A stretch of 64,000 bases of DNA from Macrocybe gigantea. Its lineage: Eukaryota > Basidiomycota > Agaricomycetes > Agaricales > Callistosporiaceae. The stretch lies in assembly GCA_011319805.1 (NCBI GenBank), contig SJRY01000107.1:124001-188000 (forward strand), given 5' to 3'. The notes under the pieces were generated by a model that saw only the letters and a list, made by a program, of their open reading frames with translations, had not been told where the DNA came from and did not search any database. This document shows positions 35,916 to 48,349 of this stretch, piece by piece. The translations under genes were made by a program, and so were the position numbers. Within the stretch, counting starts at the first letter, position 1; the number at the start of each line of letters is the position of its first letter.

Positions 35916-36474
35916 ATGCCGTCGTTTTTCAGCAAGCTCAAGCAAAGGGCCAGCAGGCGCAAGAGCGCACAATCGCCACCGCCGCAGCAGGCGTCCTCTG
36001 CACCGACAACCGCGCCGGCAGCCCCAGCAGCAACAACAACAACAACAACAACAACAGAGCAGCCAACGTCGAAGCAAGCCAGCGGTGCGGACGCCAGCGC
36101 GAGCAAGCAAGCGAGCAGCGAGCCAACGTACACCATCCAGCCCCACCCAGCTGTAAGTTCAACCACCGAACCCCCTCCATTTTTTTTTTTCATTCTTCTG
36201 ACAAACAAAAACCTAAAAAAAAAAAAAAATCCGCACAGAAATCAAACGACCCAGCAGACCTCGCGCCCGCCCAGCCGGGCTCGCGCACCACAGACCCTTT
36301 TGCGGCGCAGAAGGCCGCTCCGGGGCCGTACATCCCCAGCGAGCAGGTCAAGAACAGCCTCGAGCAGCCAAAGGTGCGTCGTCCGTGGCTTGTCGAAGCG
36401 TCTCGAGCCTCTTGCTCAAACCGATTCAGAGCCGGGAGGAGCTCAGAGCTCGTGCCGAAGAGCTGAACAAGTGA
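35916..36474 (+). CDS. Small basic, low-complexity protein, function unknown
   Basis: MPSFFSKLKQRASRRKS begins a basic N-terminus, followed by a Gln/Ala/Pro/Thr-rich segment that contains a homothreonine run encoded by a CAA-type microsatellite read as ACA. After an intron, DPFAAQKAAPGPYIPSEQVK and EQPK lead to a short last exon, SREELRARAEELNK, with TGA at 36474. The charged C-terminal helix looks conserved-type, while the middle is low complexity and probably disordered. No signal peptide, no known domain. Confidence 0.6.
36031..36056 (+). repeat. CAA trinucleotide microsatellite inside a coding exon
   Basis: About eight CAA units, read in the frame that yields Thr (ACA). Length may vary between strains and would change the homothreonine run. 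Confidence 0.8.
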
Positions 36475-36650
36475 TTCGACGCTGACGGATCATGCTTTCT
36501 TTGTGGATTTCATTATTACCATATCATCATTCTTGTTAATACATGCTTCCGTCCGCACTTTTGAGTGAGCGTTCGGGGAAATAAGCCAATCGTTTCGAAA
36601 AATGCTCTTTTCAGCAAATCGCTACCCAAATAACGACGTTTCCGTTTCCT

Positions 36651-38755
36651 TCACGCCAAGCCCTGCGTCGCACGCTCACGTTCGTTCTCGGCTTTCATCT
36701 CCCTCAGTCGCGGCTCCTGCTTCCGCTCCCCCTCCGCCCACGCGCGGATCCCAGCGCAAGCGGCGTCGGGACCCGTCTTGTGCGTCATGAGGTACCCCTG
36801 CAGGCTCGCCATCGACAGCTCGCGCTCAGGTATCGCGTCCGCAAAGTCCCGCGCCAGCTTCGCGATCTGCGCGGCATCATGACAATGATGGTAAAAAACA
36901 CGGGAGGAGACCGCCTTCTCCATCGCGCCAAAAGGCTCTTCATCCGTTTGCTCTGCCACGGTCGAGGACCCGCTCTTGGTTGGCAGGTAGAACCGCTCAA
37001 ACAGCTCACGCGCCTGGTCCCTGCTCGCGTTGCGAAACTCGACGTGGATGTCCATCCTGCCAGGCCTGCACAGCGCTGGGTCCAGCGCGCATAATCGTTC
37101 GTCGTCGCGAACAGGATCCGGCCTTCCTGCGCGCCGACGCCGTCCAGCGCGTTCAGCAGGCCGCTCAGGCTGACACTGGCGGGGGCACAGAAATCTCAGC
37201 GCGCGTGCATATGTGTACAACAGCAGGAATGCGGGCTTACCCTGCCGCACGCAGTGGCGTTGGTCCGGCCAGGGACGCATCCCGGTCTTGAGGCTCGCCT
37301 CGGCTGACCGAGTGCGTGAACGCGGCGTCGATGTCCTCTATGAGCGCAATGCAGCGGCTGGGCAAGGTGTCGATGAGGCTGACCAGTCCCGCGTCGTCCA
37401 GCCCGTTCCTCGAGAGCGAAAGGACGTATATGTCGAGCCCGAGCTCGCCCGCCATGCAGTGCACCATGCTCGTCTTTCCCGATCCAGGCGTTCCATACTA
37501 GGAACGGGCCGTTCAGCCGCCATCCTCGGTATCCGGAGAGTAAAAAAAAAGTTCGCACCAGCAAGTAACCTCGGCGGAAGGGTATGCCGCGCTCCGCGTA
37601 CCAGTCTTGACTGTGAAGAAACTCGTGCGCGTCGTTGAGCAAAAGGTCTTTGATTCCAGGATCCAAGACGATCGAATCCATAGATCGCCGCGTCTTGGAA
37701 CCGAGTATTCTCCAATTGTCCATGCTATTTCGCCTCGGTCAGCCGGAACTGTCACAACCCAAGTGAAAACCAAAATCGAATCACCTGTCGGTGGTACACA
37801 CAGAAATGCGACGTTTCGTTGCCTCGACGTAACAGTCTCTTGCCTCTTTCAAGAGGTCAACGAGGATCTGAGGGTCGCGGGAAAGAATCCTAAAGAAAAA
37901 ATGTTACTGTCTTCTTTGAACCGACGCAGAAAAGGAGATTGAACATACGTGACATGCAAAGTGTATTCCAATTCCGTGCGAAAATAACCTCTGCGTGCCT
38001 CTTCAGACTCACGCTCAGACGAAAAAGACAAACAGGCGGGCACTCACTGCGACTGACATTCCACCCTAGAAATCGTCATCCATCGTCCCCTGTACCACAG
38101 CGAGTAGGTGAGGGAGTCCAAAGGCAGGAAAGAGATCGTGCTCGGATATCGCCACTGCTCTTCGTTGCCATAAGGACTGAAATCGACAGTCGAGCTTGCA
38201 AAGGTGGATGACAGAGTGCTGATCTGGACGCTGCGAGCCTTGTTCAAGGCTAGTGCATTCAGACTGGATCATCCCGCGCGAACGGATGCATGAACTCACT
38301 CCACGCAGGGTTTTTCGATAACCAAACCAGTAGCCACGCTGTAGGCGCCGTGAGCGTCGCAAAACGGCGAGACAAAATCGTAGGCAGCGGGTGCACCCAC
38401 AGTAACTCGTATCTCGGTGGTTGAACGAGGCAGTTATAAAGAAGGCGTTGATCAAAGCCTTGTAGCCATACGAAAGCAGCCGTCGGGCGGTCTCCAGACA
38501 CCCACCGAGCAGCAAGAACTTGAGCCAGTCTATGACCGACGAGTAGGACGTCAACGACGGGAAGAGCTTCGCGATCACGTCCGAGACGACGGACGCTGGT
38601 GCGCTCGAGGGACGTTTCGAGCCGTCGTCGGGGGTGTCCGTTCCGCTAGCGTTCGTCGGCACCTCCAGTCTCCCCGTCGCGAGCCCGACTGTGCCAGCTA
38701 GAGCGCCGTGTACTGCCATAGCGATGTCAAGGTGTGTGTGGGGGGAAGCAGGCAT
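36651..38755 (-). CDS. BCS1-like AAA ATPase, mitochondrial type
   Basis: BCS1-family protein with a BCS1_N domain and an AAA module. The founding member inserts the Rieske subunit into complex III, but Agaricomycetes carry many paralogues of unknown job. N-terminus MPASPHTHLDIAMAVHGALA (an internal Met at 38719 is an alternative). SVIDWLKFLLLGGCLETARR and WLLVWLSKNPAW belong to BCS1_N. DSIVLDPGIKDLLLNDAHEF, GIPFRRGYLL, then the Walker A YGTPGSGKTSMVHCMAG across an intron. Walker B is CIALIEDIDAAF. Sensor-1 region SGLLNALDGVGAQEG, RILFATTND. Arg finger ALCRPGRMDIHVEF. Stop at 36651. One base seems missing near 37084 between ATTNDYAR and LDPALCRPGR, again in a GC run. Confidence 0.87.
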
Positions 38756-39198
38756 GGGGAGTTGGGCTCAAGGGGCTGAAATACCTGGAAGACATGGGCG
38801 CCAGTGTGGGGTCAATTCGAAGGTGATAGACGCTAGGGTTCAGATCACAAGTCTTTGCTGCAGTGAATCTCTAGCGCGGTCGTGTAGCGCTCATCAAAAG
38901 CTTTCATGTGGTGCGGAAGACGGCTAATCACGCGCACGGGCTGAGCCAGGATGACGCACCGGAAGCACTCCTTAGTCAGCAAACCAACTCGCCAGAGCAT
39001 TCGATTCCAACGCGGGTTGTGGTGTATCGTACATAAATAAGATATGGCTACACGAATGCCAGGCGGTCGCGCGTTTCTCGTTTCAGTCTGGGGAGAAAAG
39101 AAAAAGGGTAGGAAACGAAAACAAAAGAACAAAGGATAAACCCTCCACTATGAATGATATATCTTCACATAAAGAGCCTGTTCTGTCCCGAGGTGGCT
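38756..39198. other. Intergenic
   Basis: Promoter side of the BCS1-like gene and 3' side of calmodulin. No gene seen. Confidence 0.45.
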
Positions 39199-40213
<1,015 letters not shown>

Positions 40214-40817
40214 TGCTCAGCGTTTAGCGGTGTTTTCGTGAGTCAAAGACGATGCGGATGCGTGAAAGTGATTAGGGTTGCGAAGCAGTTTGTTTTGGCG
40301 GGATCTCTGAAGCAAACTTGAAGGAGGCTGGAACGGACTCGGCATTCCCCGTTCAGCAGTCCACGTGGGTCGTTCTCCACTTGATAACCTCTGGATGGCG
40401 GAAACCCAGCAGGGCAGACGCCCCGCCAGACGCGAAAGCCATAAAAGGCGACGATCCCTTTCTCGCGCGTCAGTCCATCCCTTGCACCCGTCTAACCATA
40501 AGCCAAACTCTCCTACAGATAACCTCCATGACAGGCATATGACAGGAAGCGCCGGGCTCGCGGTAGCATGGAAAAACGAAACAGAGGCAATACGTGAGCG
40601 CGCGCCTGCCAGTGGCAGCCGGGGCGACAGGACGCCTGGTCGCGACCGCCATGGTTATTGCTTCCGCGCAACTGGGTACGGGTCGTATCCTGTCCCTCAC
40701 ACATAAAGGGCTGGTGCGCACACTGGATAAAATAAAACAAACAAACAGAACGCCGAAGCCCTGCCCTTTCGCTCTCTCTACCTTGTCCTCCTTGCTCCCT
40801 TCGTCCATGCGCAGGTA
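40214..40817. other. Intergenic
   Basis: Shared upstream region of divergent calmodulin (-) and the first 7-TM gene (+). No gene seen; the plus-strand frame 40365-40706 has no motif. Confidence 0.45.
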
Positions 40818-42673
40818 ATGATGACCTACGACGCCTTGCCAGACAAAGGTTGGTGGCCCAAGGGCATGTTCGGCCCCCTTCTCCCCGCGTTGGACGGGCT
40901 CCTCGGCGCGGTGATGGTACGTTGCGCCCGTTCACCCCTGAATCGTCTCGCACGTCGCTAGCAGCTGACACCTCGATTCACGGTCGGTTTCTCCAGGTCG
41001 AGCTCCTGCTCTACGGTACGACGCGTCTCATTTCCGCTCTTGTGCTTCACGCGAGTGAACGGCCCGCCCCAGGGATCCACCTGATCGTCTTCTCGCTCTG
41101 TTTCTACATCCTCCTCGTCCGCAAGCGCCGCACGCAGCTCGTCATCCTCGTCGCCGCCGTGCTCATGTTTGCGCTCTCCACCGCCGACATCGCGCTTTCG
41201 TTCTGTCTCGCAGTCAGGGACGTGCCCGCCTTTCTCAACCTCGACATCGGCGTCGCCGAGTTTGTGGACCACATGGCCATCAAGAACTTTATATTCGTGT
41301 TCAACAAGTCAGTCCCTTCTGTATTCCGCTGTGCGGCTCGGCTGACTGCAGCGCTAAGCTTGATTGCCGACCTGCTCCTCGTCAGTCGTCCACGTGCCTT
41401 TCGCATTCCGTTCGGTGTTCATCCCATCTTCTAAAAAAAAATCAGCTATACAGATGCTATGTAATTTGGGGAAGGAAAAAGCTCGTCATTTTCCTATCCA
41501 CGCCTCTCCTCTTGGCCGACACGGGTGCGTATTCCAAAACACATTGTCCTTCTCTTTATCATTCTTAACTCGCACTCGCACTGCCACGGGCAGCATGGGG
41601 AGTCGTGAGCGCGGGCCCGAGCCTACTCTCGCTGGAACGCAAGATCAAGTTTGAGCAGTTCTATATCTGGAGCGTGTTCTTCATCAACGTCATCATGACC
41701 ATCGCGACAGGTGCGTGGACATGCTTCGGTTGTTTTTTTTTCTTTTCTTTTTACGTCTCATGCTGTGATGGGTCCTGCAGCGGGACGTATCTGGTGGCTC
41801 GCGCGCGACGCAATGCCCATCGTGGGCAGGCGAGAATTGCGCCGATACCACGTCGCCACTGCCATTTTGTGCGTTCCTGGTTTGTCTCACATGTCCGCAA
41901 TATGCTCAAGTCGGGCGCACCCACCCATCGTGAATGTTTCAGGATAGAGTCTGCGGCTGTATACACGATAGCACTCCTGCTGCACCTTGCACTGCCAGAG
42001 AGGCCATGGAGGGTATGTTACATACCCCTTGCTCATGTCCACCTTCTTTCGCGCGTGTTCTGAACGACGGCTTTGACAGTGGGTAGTTGACACCATCGTG
42101 ATGCGCCTCGTGGTATGTCCTCTCCATCCCTGATGCACTTTCTTTTTTCAACACCTTCTCTGTTTTTCCTAGTGCATCATGCCGACGTTCATGATCGTCC
42201 AAGTCGAGCTGCAAGCCGCGCGCGAGCGGTACGCGTCCAAGGTGCGCTACGACGACGCCGAGGCGCGGGCGGCGGATACGCAGGGCACGCAAGGCACACG
42301 CTCGATGCAGTTCCGCCAACCGCGCTCGACGCTGACGGACTCGGTCACAAACTCGGTCTCGGGCGGGGGCGGGGGCGCAAGCTTGGGCTCGACGTCCGTC
42401 GTGCCCGACATGCTGTTCATGTCTGTCGCTTCGGCCGTCCTGGAGGAGCGCGAGGAGAAGCACGATGAAGAGATGCAGCTGGAGCGGGCTGGCGGCGATC
42501 GTTGTTCGGATGTAGATCCTCCGGTGGTCGGAGACTCGAAAGGCGAGGTTGAAAAAGGGACGGCCAGAGTGGTGCTTGAGGAGAGTATTGTCCAAGCTTG
42601 TTGTATCATACCCCGTCGAACTGCGTACCTTCTCAGTCGTAATTGGTTTGTAATGTGTATACGGAATTTTTAA
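40818..42673 (+). CDS. 7-TM membrane protein, array copy 1
   Basis: Member of a 7-TM family that, as I recall, is multi-copy in Agaricomycetes; function unknown, topology GPCR-like. N-terminus ALPDKGWWPKGMFGPLLPAL, then ELLLYG/IHLIVFSLCFYILL (TM1), LVAAVLMFALSTADIALSF (TM2), NNLIADLLL/YRCYVIW (TM3), VIFLSTPLLLADT (TM4), YIWSVFFINVIMTIAT and AGRIWWLARDA (TM5), ESAAVYTIALLLHLALP (TM6) and CIMPTFMIVQVELQA (TM7). The cytosolic tail is long, with a Gly run and acidic stretches. At least nine exons. ATG 40818 and 40821 are adjacent; either could be used. Copy 2 next door shares the unusual WWPKGMF leader. Confidence 0.83.
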
Positions 42674-43691
42674 AGTCGGCCATGAGAAGATTCCGAGCTG
42701 CTTTGCGTTGCCAATGTCATGCATCAGGGGTTGTTCTGTTCTTTTTCGGCTCAAGGCACGTTGGCCTCGGTCCCGAGCTGTCAAAAGCTGTAGCCTGAGG
42801 ATGCTCCGCCCCTTAAAACCTATTTGTTCATGTAGAGCCAGAGCCAATGTGGGCACCATTTATCACTCCCAGCTGAACCACCTGGCGAATGAAACCGGTA
42901 AGTTGCATGTCCTGGATAACTTCTGAGCTACGAAACTCCGTGATACGCAGGGCAATCATGTATGGGCATGATCACCCGTCTGGGGCGTTCACCTTCTGTG
43001 AGCGCAAGTTTCTTTGTTTGTTCCCGTCAGCGCCCCAACCCAAGTAGGTCGCCGGCGTTCTTGACTGAATGACGACGAGCACGTCATCTCGCAGCGACTC
43101 GCCGGCGTCCGATACTGCTTGGCATCGACGCGGAGGCCGACTCGGATTTCATTTAATCGGCATTGAATTGGGAAATGTATTGAAAGAAACAAGGTTTTGC
43201 AGCTCCTGTCATTCAGTAACCAAGAAAATGGCACCGGATCCCAATATTTCCCTGGTAGGTGGGTTACTAACACAGCATTGTCCACATGTAATCGTGAAGT
43301 GCTCTGTCCTAGGGATCGTCTGCCGACTCGGCATTGAGCATCCTTGCCTTGCTACACCTGCGACTGACGAGGAGTATCTATGGCATGGCGATTGGCGACT
43401 AGTATGGAATCCCTAGCTCAACTCATGGCCCAGCTTTTCAACATGCACAGTTCTTGTTGCACGCAGATTCTCTCGTTGGCTGCTCGACCCTATATCGCAT
43501 ACCACTTCGTCGGCCGTTGTTGGCAGGTGCTCCATGGCTCGTCAGGGCGTAAAATGGTGCCTCATCCGGAGGCTCGCACATGCACGAAGGATTTATTGGC
43601 CAGCTCGCTCCTCGTTCATGCCCAGCATTGAAAGATCCTGCCTCCCGTCTCTCTGAGCAACTCCCCTTAACTCGAGCTCTCTTCTTCGTTC
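42674..43691. other. Intergenic between 7-TM copies 1 and 2
   Basis: No gene recognised. Several short open frames without motif, for example plus 43069-43416. Confidence 0.4.
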
Positions 43692-45357
43692 ATGGATTCC
43701 CTGAGCATGGCTTGGGCGATTTTGCCAGACAGGGGATGGTGGCCCAAAGGCATGTTCGCCCCACTCCTCCCCGCGCTGGATGCACTCCTCGCCGCGGTTT
43801 TAGTGCGTATCCTGTCGTTGGCCCTTGTAAAAATTGCTTGACTCGAACCCTCCATCCACGTTCCAGGTCGAACTCTTCCTCTACGGCATGTATCGCACCC
43901 CAAATTTACGATGAGGAAGCGATACTAATCGCCATGTCTGACGAATATCAATTCAGGAATACACCTCGTCGTCTTCTCACTTTGCTTCTACATCCTCCTC
44001 GTCCGCAGGCGCCGCGCACAGCTCGTCGTCCTCGTCGCCGCGGTGCTCATGTTTGCGCTCTCCACTGCTGACATCGCGCTCTCGTTCCGCGTCATCGTAA
44101 GAGACATTCATGGATTTCTCAACCTTGACATCGGTCTGGGCGATATCGCAACCCACCTGTCACCCAAGAATCTCATATTCATGACAAACAAGTCTGTTAT
44201 TATCGATCTCGTCGCTTTAGGTGTAGTCGACTAACATCACCCCAAGCTTCATTGGGGATTTGCTTCTAGTCAGTGTTAGATATTCCAGAAAACTAGTTTC
44301 ACTCATTTTGTTCCAGCTATATAGGTGTTATGTGATCTGGGATAGGAAAAAACTGGTCATTATTCTATCCACGCCCTTGCTTATTGCCGATACTAGTAAG
44401 TGCCCAAGTTCTGTCCTTCGTAACGTCCATCTGATTGCGAAAAAAAAAATGTCAAGTATGGGGATTTGTGAGCGCTGGACCTAATCTGCTGGCTTTGCAG
44501 CTCAAGTACGAGCCCTTTTACCTTTGGAGCGTATTCAGCATCAATGTTATCATGACAATTGCAACAGGTGTGCATTTTAACAACTTGCCTTCTCTCTTTT
44601 GATTGCTATGCGGCGGCTGACTCTTCTCCCGCTGGTAGCTGGACGCATATTGTGGGTGGTGCGCTTCGTAAAGCCGGTCTTAAGGAGGCGCGACCTGCGG
44701 CGGTATCATGTCGTCGTCGCCATTTTGTATGTTGAACCTGTACTCCCACGTGTGCCTCGCGAGACGAGTTTGCTGATGACCGAATGGCACTTTCTTGATC
44801 TAGGATCGAGTCTGCAGCCGTGTATACAATAGTGGTCCTGCTGCGCCTCGTTACGCCAGAGAAACCTGTAAGGGTGCGTGGATGAGTTCCGAACGTCTTC
44901 GTACATGTCTTGATCCTTGAGCACAAAAAGTGGATTTTTGACATGATCATGCTTCGCACCGTGGTAGGCTTTTCTGACCCCTCCTCCGTGCCTGCTAATA
45001 ACATCCACACTGTCAACCTTCTGCATTCACAAACAGTGCATAATGCCGACGCTCATGATCGTCCAAGTCGAGCTTCAAGCTGCGTGGGACCGGTACGCGT
45101 CCAAGCAGGACGACGCCGAGGCAGCCGCTCGCGACACGCGTTCCATGCAATTCCAACGTCCGACATCGACACTGGCTACCTCGACGTCTGTTGTACTGGA
45201 TACGCTTGCGACCTTGAACTCGGCAAATCGTAGCATCTCCATCATCCGCGAAGAATACGAACAGGGGGAGTCTCCGTTATCGGCTGGCCAGGATCATGGG
45301 CATGATCAACCTTCCCTTCCGCCCGTGACCACAGATGCCCCGCAACGACGTGAATAG
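43692..45357 (+). CDS. 7-TM membrane protein, array copy 2
   Basis: Closest to copy 1. MDSLSMAWAILPDRGWWPKG, MFAPLLPALDALLAAVL, VELFLYG/GIHLVVFSLCFYILLV, VAAVLMFALSTADIALSF, NNFIGDLLL, LYRCYVIWDRKKLVIILS, YLWSVFSINVIMTIAT-like TM5, ESAAVYTIVVLLRLVTP, IMPTLMIVQVELQAAWDRY. The tail is shorter than in copy 1 and ends DAPQRRE at 45357. Same intron positions as copy 1. The first exon and the TM2 region are nearly identical to copy 1, while tails differ, which fits a tandem duplication followed by tail divergence. Confidence 0.82.
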
Positions 45358-46098
45358 CCGGTGCCTCGTTGTAGGGAGGGACGAGAAAGTTGCATATCTA
45401 ATAGAAGGACGCAAAAGAAAAGTTTGACGCGGTTTACCAGGAGAGGGGGATATGTTCGTGAACGTCCGATCGCTGTACTTTGATTCCTTTATTCCATATT
45501 TTCGTCGTTAGCAGTAGCCAGATATCCACGACCGTATTTATCGACTTCGTTCCAGAGAAGACGCTATTTGTGATAGTCCGAGGATGCACTCTTGAGGTGC
45601 TGTCAAGGATCGGTGCCATTTTCGTGTCAAAGGGATGAACACGACCAAGGAATGGGCATTCTGAGAGCCAGATGCCTCCGTTGCCAGAAAAGAATTGGAT
45701 CTTACTATAAATAATCGCACCACCAATGCGATTGAGTTGCATGCCCCTCGCGTTCTGTATCTCCTCCGTTGTGATCGGTAGCGAAAACATTCCTTTCGTA
45801 GTCTGATATCGCTGATGATGTCCATCAATCCGCCGAGTCAGAGTTCCATTCTTCTTTACAGCTCCGTTCTCCGAGTACTCAGGCGAGACTGTCAATCAAA
45901 CCGCGTTAGCCCTATCGTGGTTCACAACGGACATTGAGACTTAAGCGCCCGAGAAGCGCAGCCCGCTGGGGCCCACGCCGCGACGTGCGGACCGAGGATC
46001 ATGGACACGGACGAGCCCTATTATAAACCAGTACACCTAAGCCTGGGAGCCGAAAGCCTTTGCGCTTGCACCAAGCATCATCGGGTGATTTCGTCGGG
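45358..46098. other. Intergenic with an unassigned minus-strand open frame
   Basis: Minus-strand 45895-45434 is open for 153 codons (start MTVSPEYSENGAVKKNGTLT, middle GGAIIYSKIQFFSGNGGIWL). The composition looks protein-like, but I recognise no family and see no supporting splice structure. It may be a small gene or chance. Confidence 0.3.
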
Positions 46099-47550
46099 AT
46101 GAATCTGTTCGCAACGACGTCTGATCAAATGACCCCGGACTTGGAGGAGGCTCGAGCATTGGTGGTAGCTTCACTAGTAGGTTGATATCCACCTAGGCGT
46201 CTTCAATTCACGCCTTCCTATGTTATGCAGGTGGAAATGATACTATACGGTGAATATTTTCGTCTTGCATGTCATAGAAAAGAAGAAAAAGGTGACGCAT
46301 TACCTCAAAAAATGCGCTCCTTCCAGGCATCCACTTCATCCTCTTCTGCATCTGCACGCAGCTCCTCCTCAAGCGCAGAAACTCGGCACGGACAGCACTC
46401 CTGTTAACCGCTGCCATCTTGTTTGGTCTGGCAACAGCGGACGTCGCGCTGACGTTCCGCCTACTGCTAAGCGAACTCCCGGGCTGGCATATCCTCAGGA
46501 CGTTCAATCGTCTGCTGATCATGAAGAACATGTTGTATGTGACGAGCAAGTAAGCACGTCTGCCTGCGTCCTGGGACTGCGGTGTGATGCATCCAGCTTT
46601 TTTGCAGATTGCGTGCTTGTGAGCTTCCAACGTATTTCTTACGTTCCGTGATGTTCTCCCGATGTTCATAGGTTTCAGCTTCATAGGTGTTACGTTATCT
46701 GGAATAGGCCAAAGGCACTCGTTGGCAGTGTTTTTCCAGTCCTTGTCCTCGATGCAGGCGAGCGCGCTGTCCCGAAATATCTCAGCGCTAATGTAATTGA
46801 CTGTGTTAACATCAGTCATGGGGTACCTTGCCCTTGGAACTGAGTTGCTCGCATTGGAACGGAAGCTCCTTCCTGTATTTGTCGCGATGGTGTTTTGCGT
46901 CAACGTCGTGTTAACAGCTGCAACTGGTAAGAGCTTTTGACTGAGGGATATTGATTCACTGTGACCATATCTTGATGCTTAGCGGGTAGGATTTGGTGGC
47001 TGACGAGGTCCGCACGCCCTGTTTTGGAGGCGCATGAAGTTCGCCGATATTCAACCATTGTGGTCCTACTGTGCGCTTCTCCGACACGATTTATCTGCCT
47101 TTCTGCATTAACGGAACATCGGGCGACGTTTGCAGTGTCGAGACGGGATTGATATACTCCATAACGTTGCTATTGACATTGGCCGTACCTAAATCATACT
47201 CGACGGTTCGTGTCGCCCTGTTGCGAAGTCATGTCGACCGAGAATTTACAGACTGTATAGACGGTTATCGGAACTATATTACTTCGAATCGTGGTGAGTA
47301 CAATCAGAAGTTTACGGGTAGAAACGATAAATTTTAATTTCTTTCCATGCACGCATTCAAGGGGATCATGCCGACCATGCTAATCGTTCAGGTGGAGTTC
47401 AGCCGCGAACCGCAGAGCGAAAGTGGAAATGAGAGTGTCTCGCGCCTTCAAGCTCAACAGACATCCGTCGTGCTGGACACGATAGTCGCCCGCAGTTCAA
47501 GAGGATCCATTGACGTTGCCGATGCGCGGAGTTGGCATGCGTATCGTTAG
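46099..47550 (+). CDS. 7-TM membrane protein, array copy 3
   Basis: Divergent member of the same family. MNLFATTSDQMTPDLEEARA, VVASLVEMILYG/IHFILFCICTQLLL, TAAILFGLATADVALTF, KNMLYVTSK, FQLHRCYVIWNRPKALVGSV, VMGYLALGTELLALERKLLP, VFVAMVFCVNVVLTAAT, AGRIWWLTRSARPVLEAHEV, VETGLIYSITLLLTLAV, GIMPTMLIVQVEFS. Short tail ending at 47550. It shares the LYG-IH junction, the CYVIW motif and the IMPxxxIVQVE signature of TM7 with the other copies. The intron near 46,750-46,815 is not resolved cleanly; one base may be missing there. Confidence 0.78.
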
Positions 47551-47792
47551 CGACAAGGTTGACGTTTCCGTCCTTCCACACCTTCAAAGAACGGAAGTTC
47601 AGAAAAAGCGGAGCATATTTCGATTTTCGAACCCTCCAAAGGCATAGTATATCATCAGAATGGAGGGTAATGGCCAGTTCACAGCGTGTAATTAATAGAT
47701 AGCATAGCCGTATGTGCGAAATTCGACACGGATTGCGTCCGGTGGATGCTGATCGACGCCGGTTCGCGTCAAATGCGCTTCTATTGCGAATA

Positions 47793-48188
47793 CTATGATG
47801 CAATTAGTTGTGCCACTTTCGATTCGACGTCCGCGGCCGAAAGATTGTCTAGCTCGACGTGTTTCTCCACTCCACGTTCTAAACGAGAGGTCGTGTTTCA
47901 GCGCAGGGAGTAGCCTGCAACGTGGCGGCTTTACCAAATCTCGCAAACACCCGCGCGGGTGTTCCACTTGCTTCACGAATTAGCACAGGCAGGTCCGGGT
48001 TGTGTTGCTTGATTATCGGGTACTTTGAGACGATAAATTGTCTGTTCCGAGCCCAGGTTCGAGTGAGTTGAATGCATGGCATCGTCAAGAAGCCGATCTG
48101 ACCTGGTTCCGGCCGATGCCTGGCCGGTCTGCGAGCATATAATTCGAAGCTCTCGGAGAGCTGGGGAGAAGGCTCTGGCGAGGGACAT
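47793..48188 (-). CDS. NDUFA2: NADH:ubiquinone oxidoreductase subunit NDUFA2 (B8)
   Basis: Accessory subunit of respiratory complex I with a thioredoxin-like fold (L51/S25/CI-B8 domain), in the mitochondrial matrix arm. Three exons: MSLARAFSPALRELRIICSQ...AGTR, then QFIVSKYPIIKQHNPDLPVL with IREASGTPARVFARF, then ERGVEKHVELDNLSAADVES...IAS, with TAG at 47793. Both introns have GT/AG ends, and the frame joins exactly, giving about 93 residues, the usual size. The first exon holds the CSQTGQASAG segment at the position of the family's first cysteine. It is divergently arranged with the RGS gene, only about 160 bp between start codons. Confidence 0.93.
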
Positions 48189-48349
48189 GGAGGAGGAGGA
48201 CAGGCGAAGTGGTGAGAAGCGTGGTCGGGGAAAAGAGGTATGCTTACGTCAGCTGTTGATCGTGATGCGTGCGAGTCTGGTTGGAAATGGGATCAGTTGA
48301 CAACGAGCATCAGGCCAGCAGCTCGCTCCCTTCACGCCTCCTCACCGCC

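Noticed and set aside
41939..42859. 306-codon minus-strand frame
   Set aside because: Antisense to the last exons and tail of 7-TM copy 1; no motif of its own.
46223..46903. 226-codon minus-strand frame
   Set aside because: Antisense to 7-TM copy 3, whose plus-strand exons are clearly coding.
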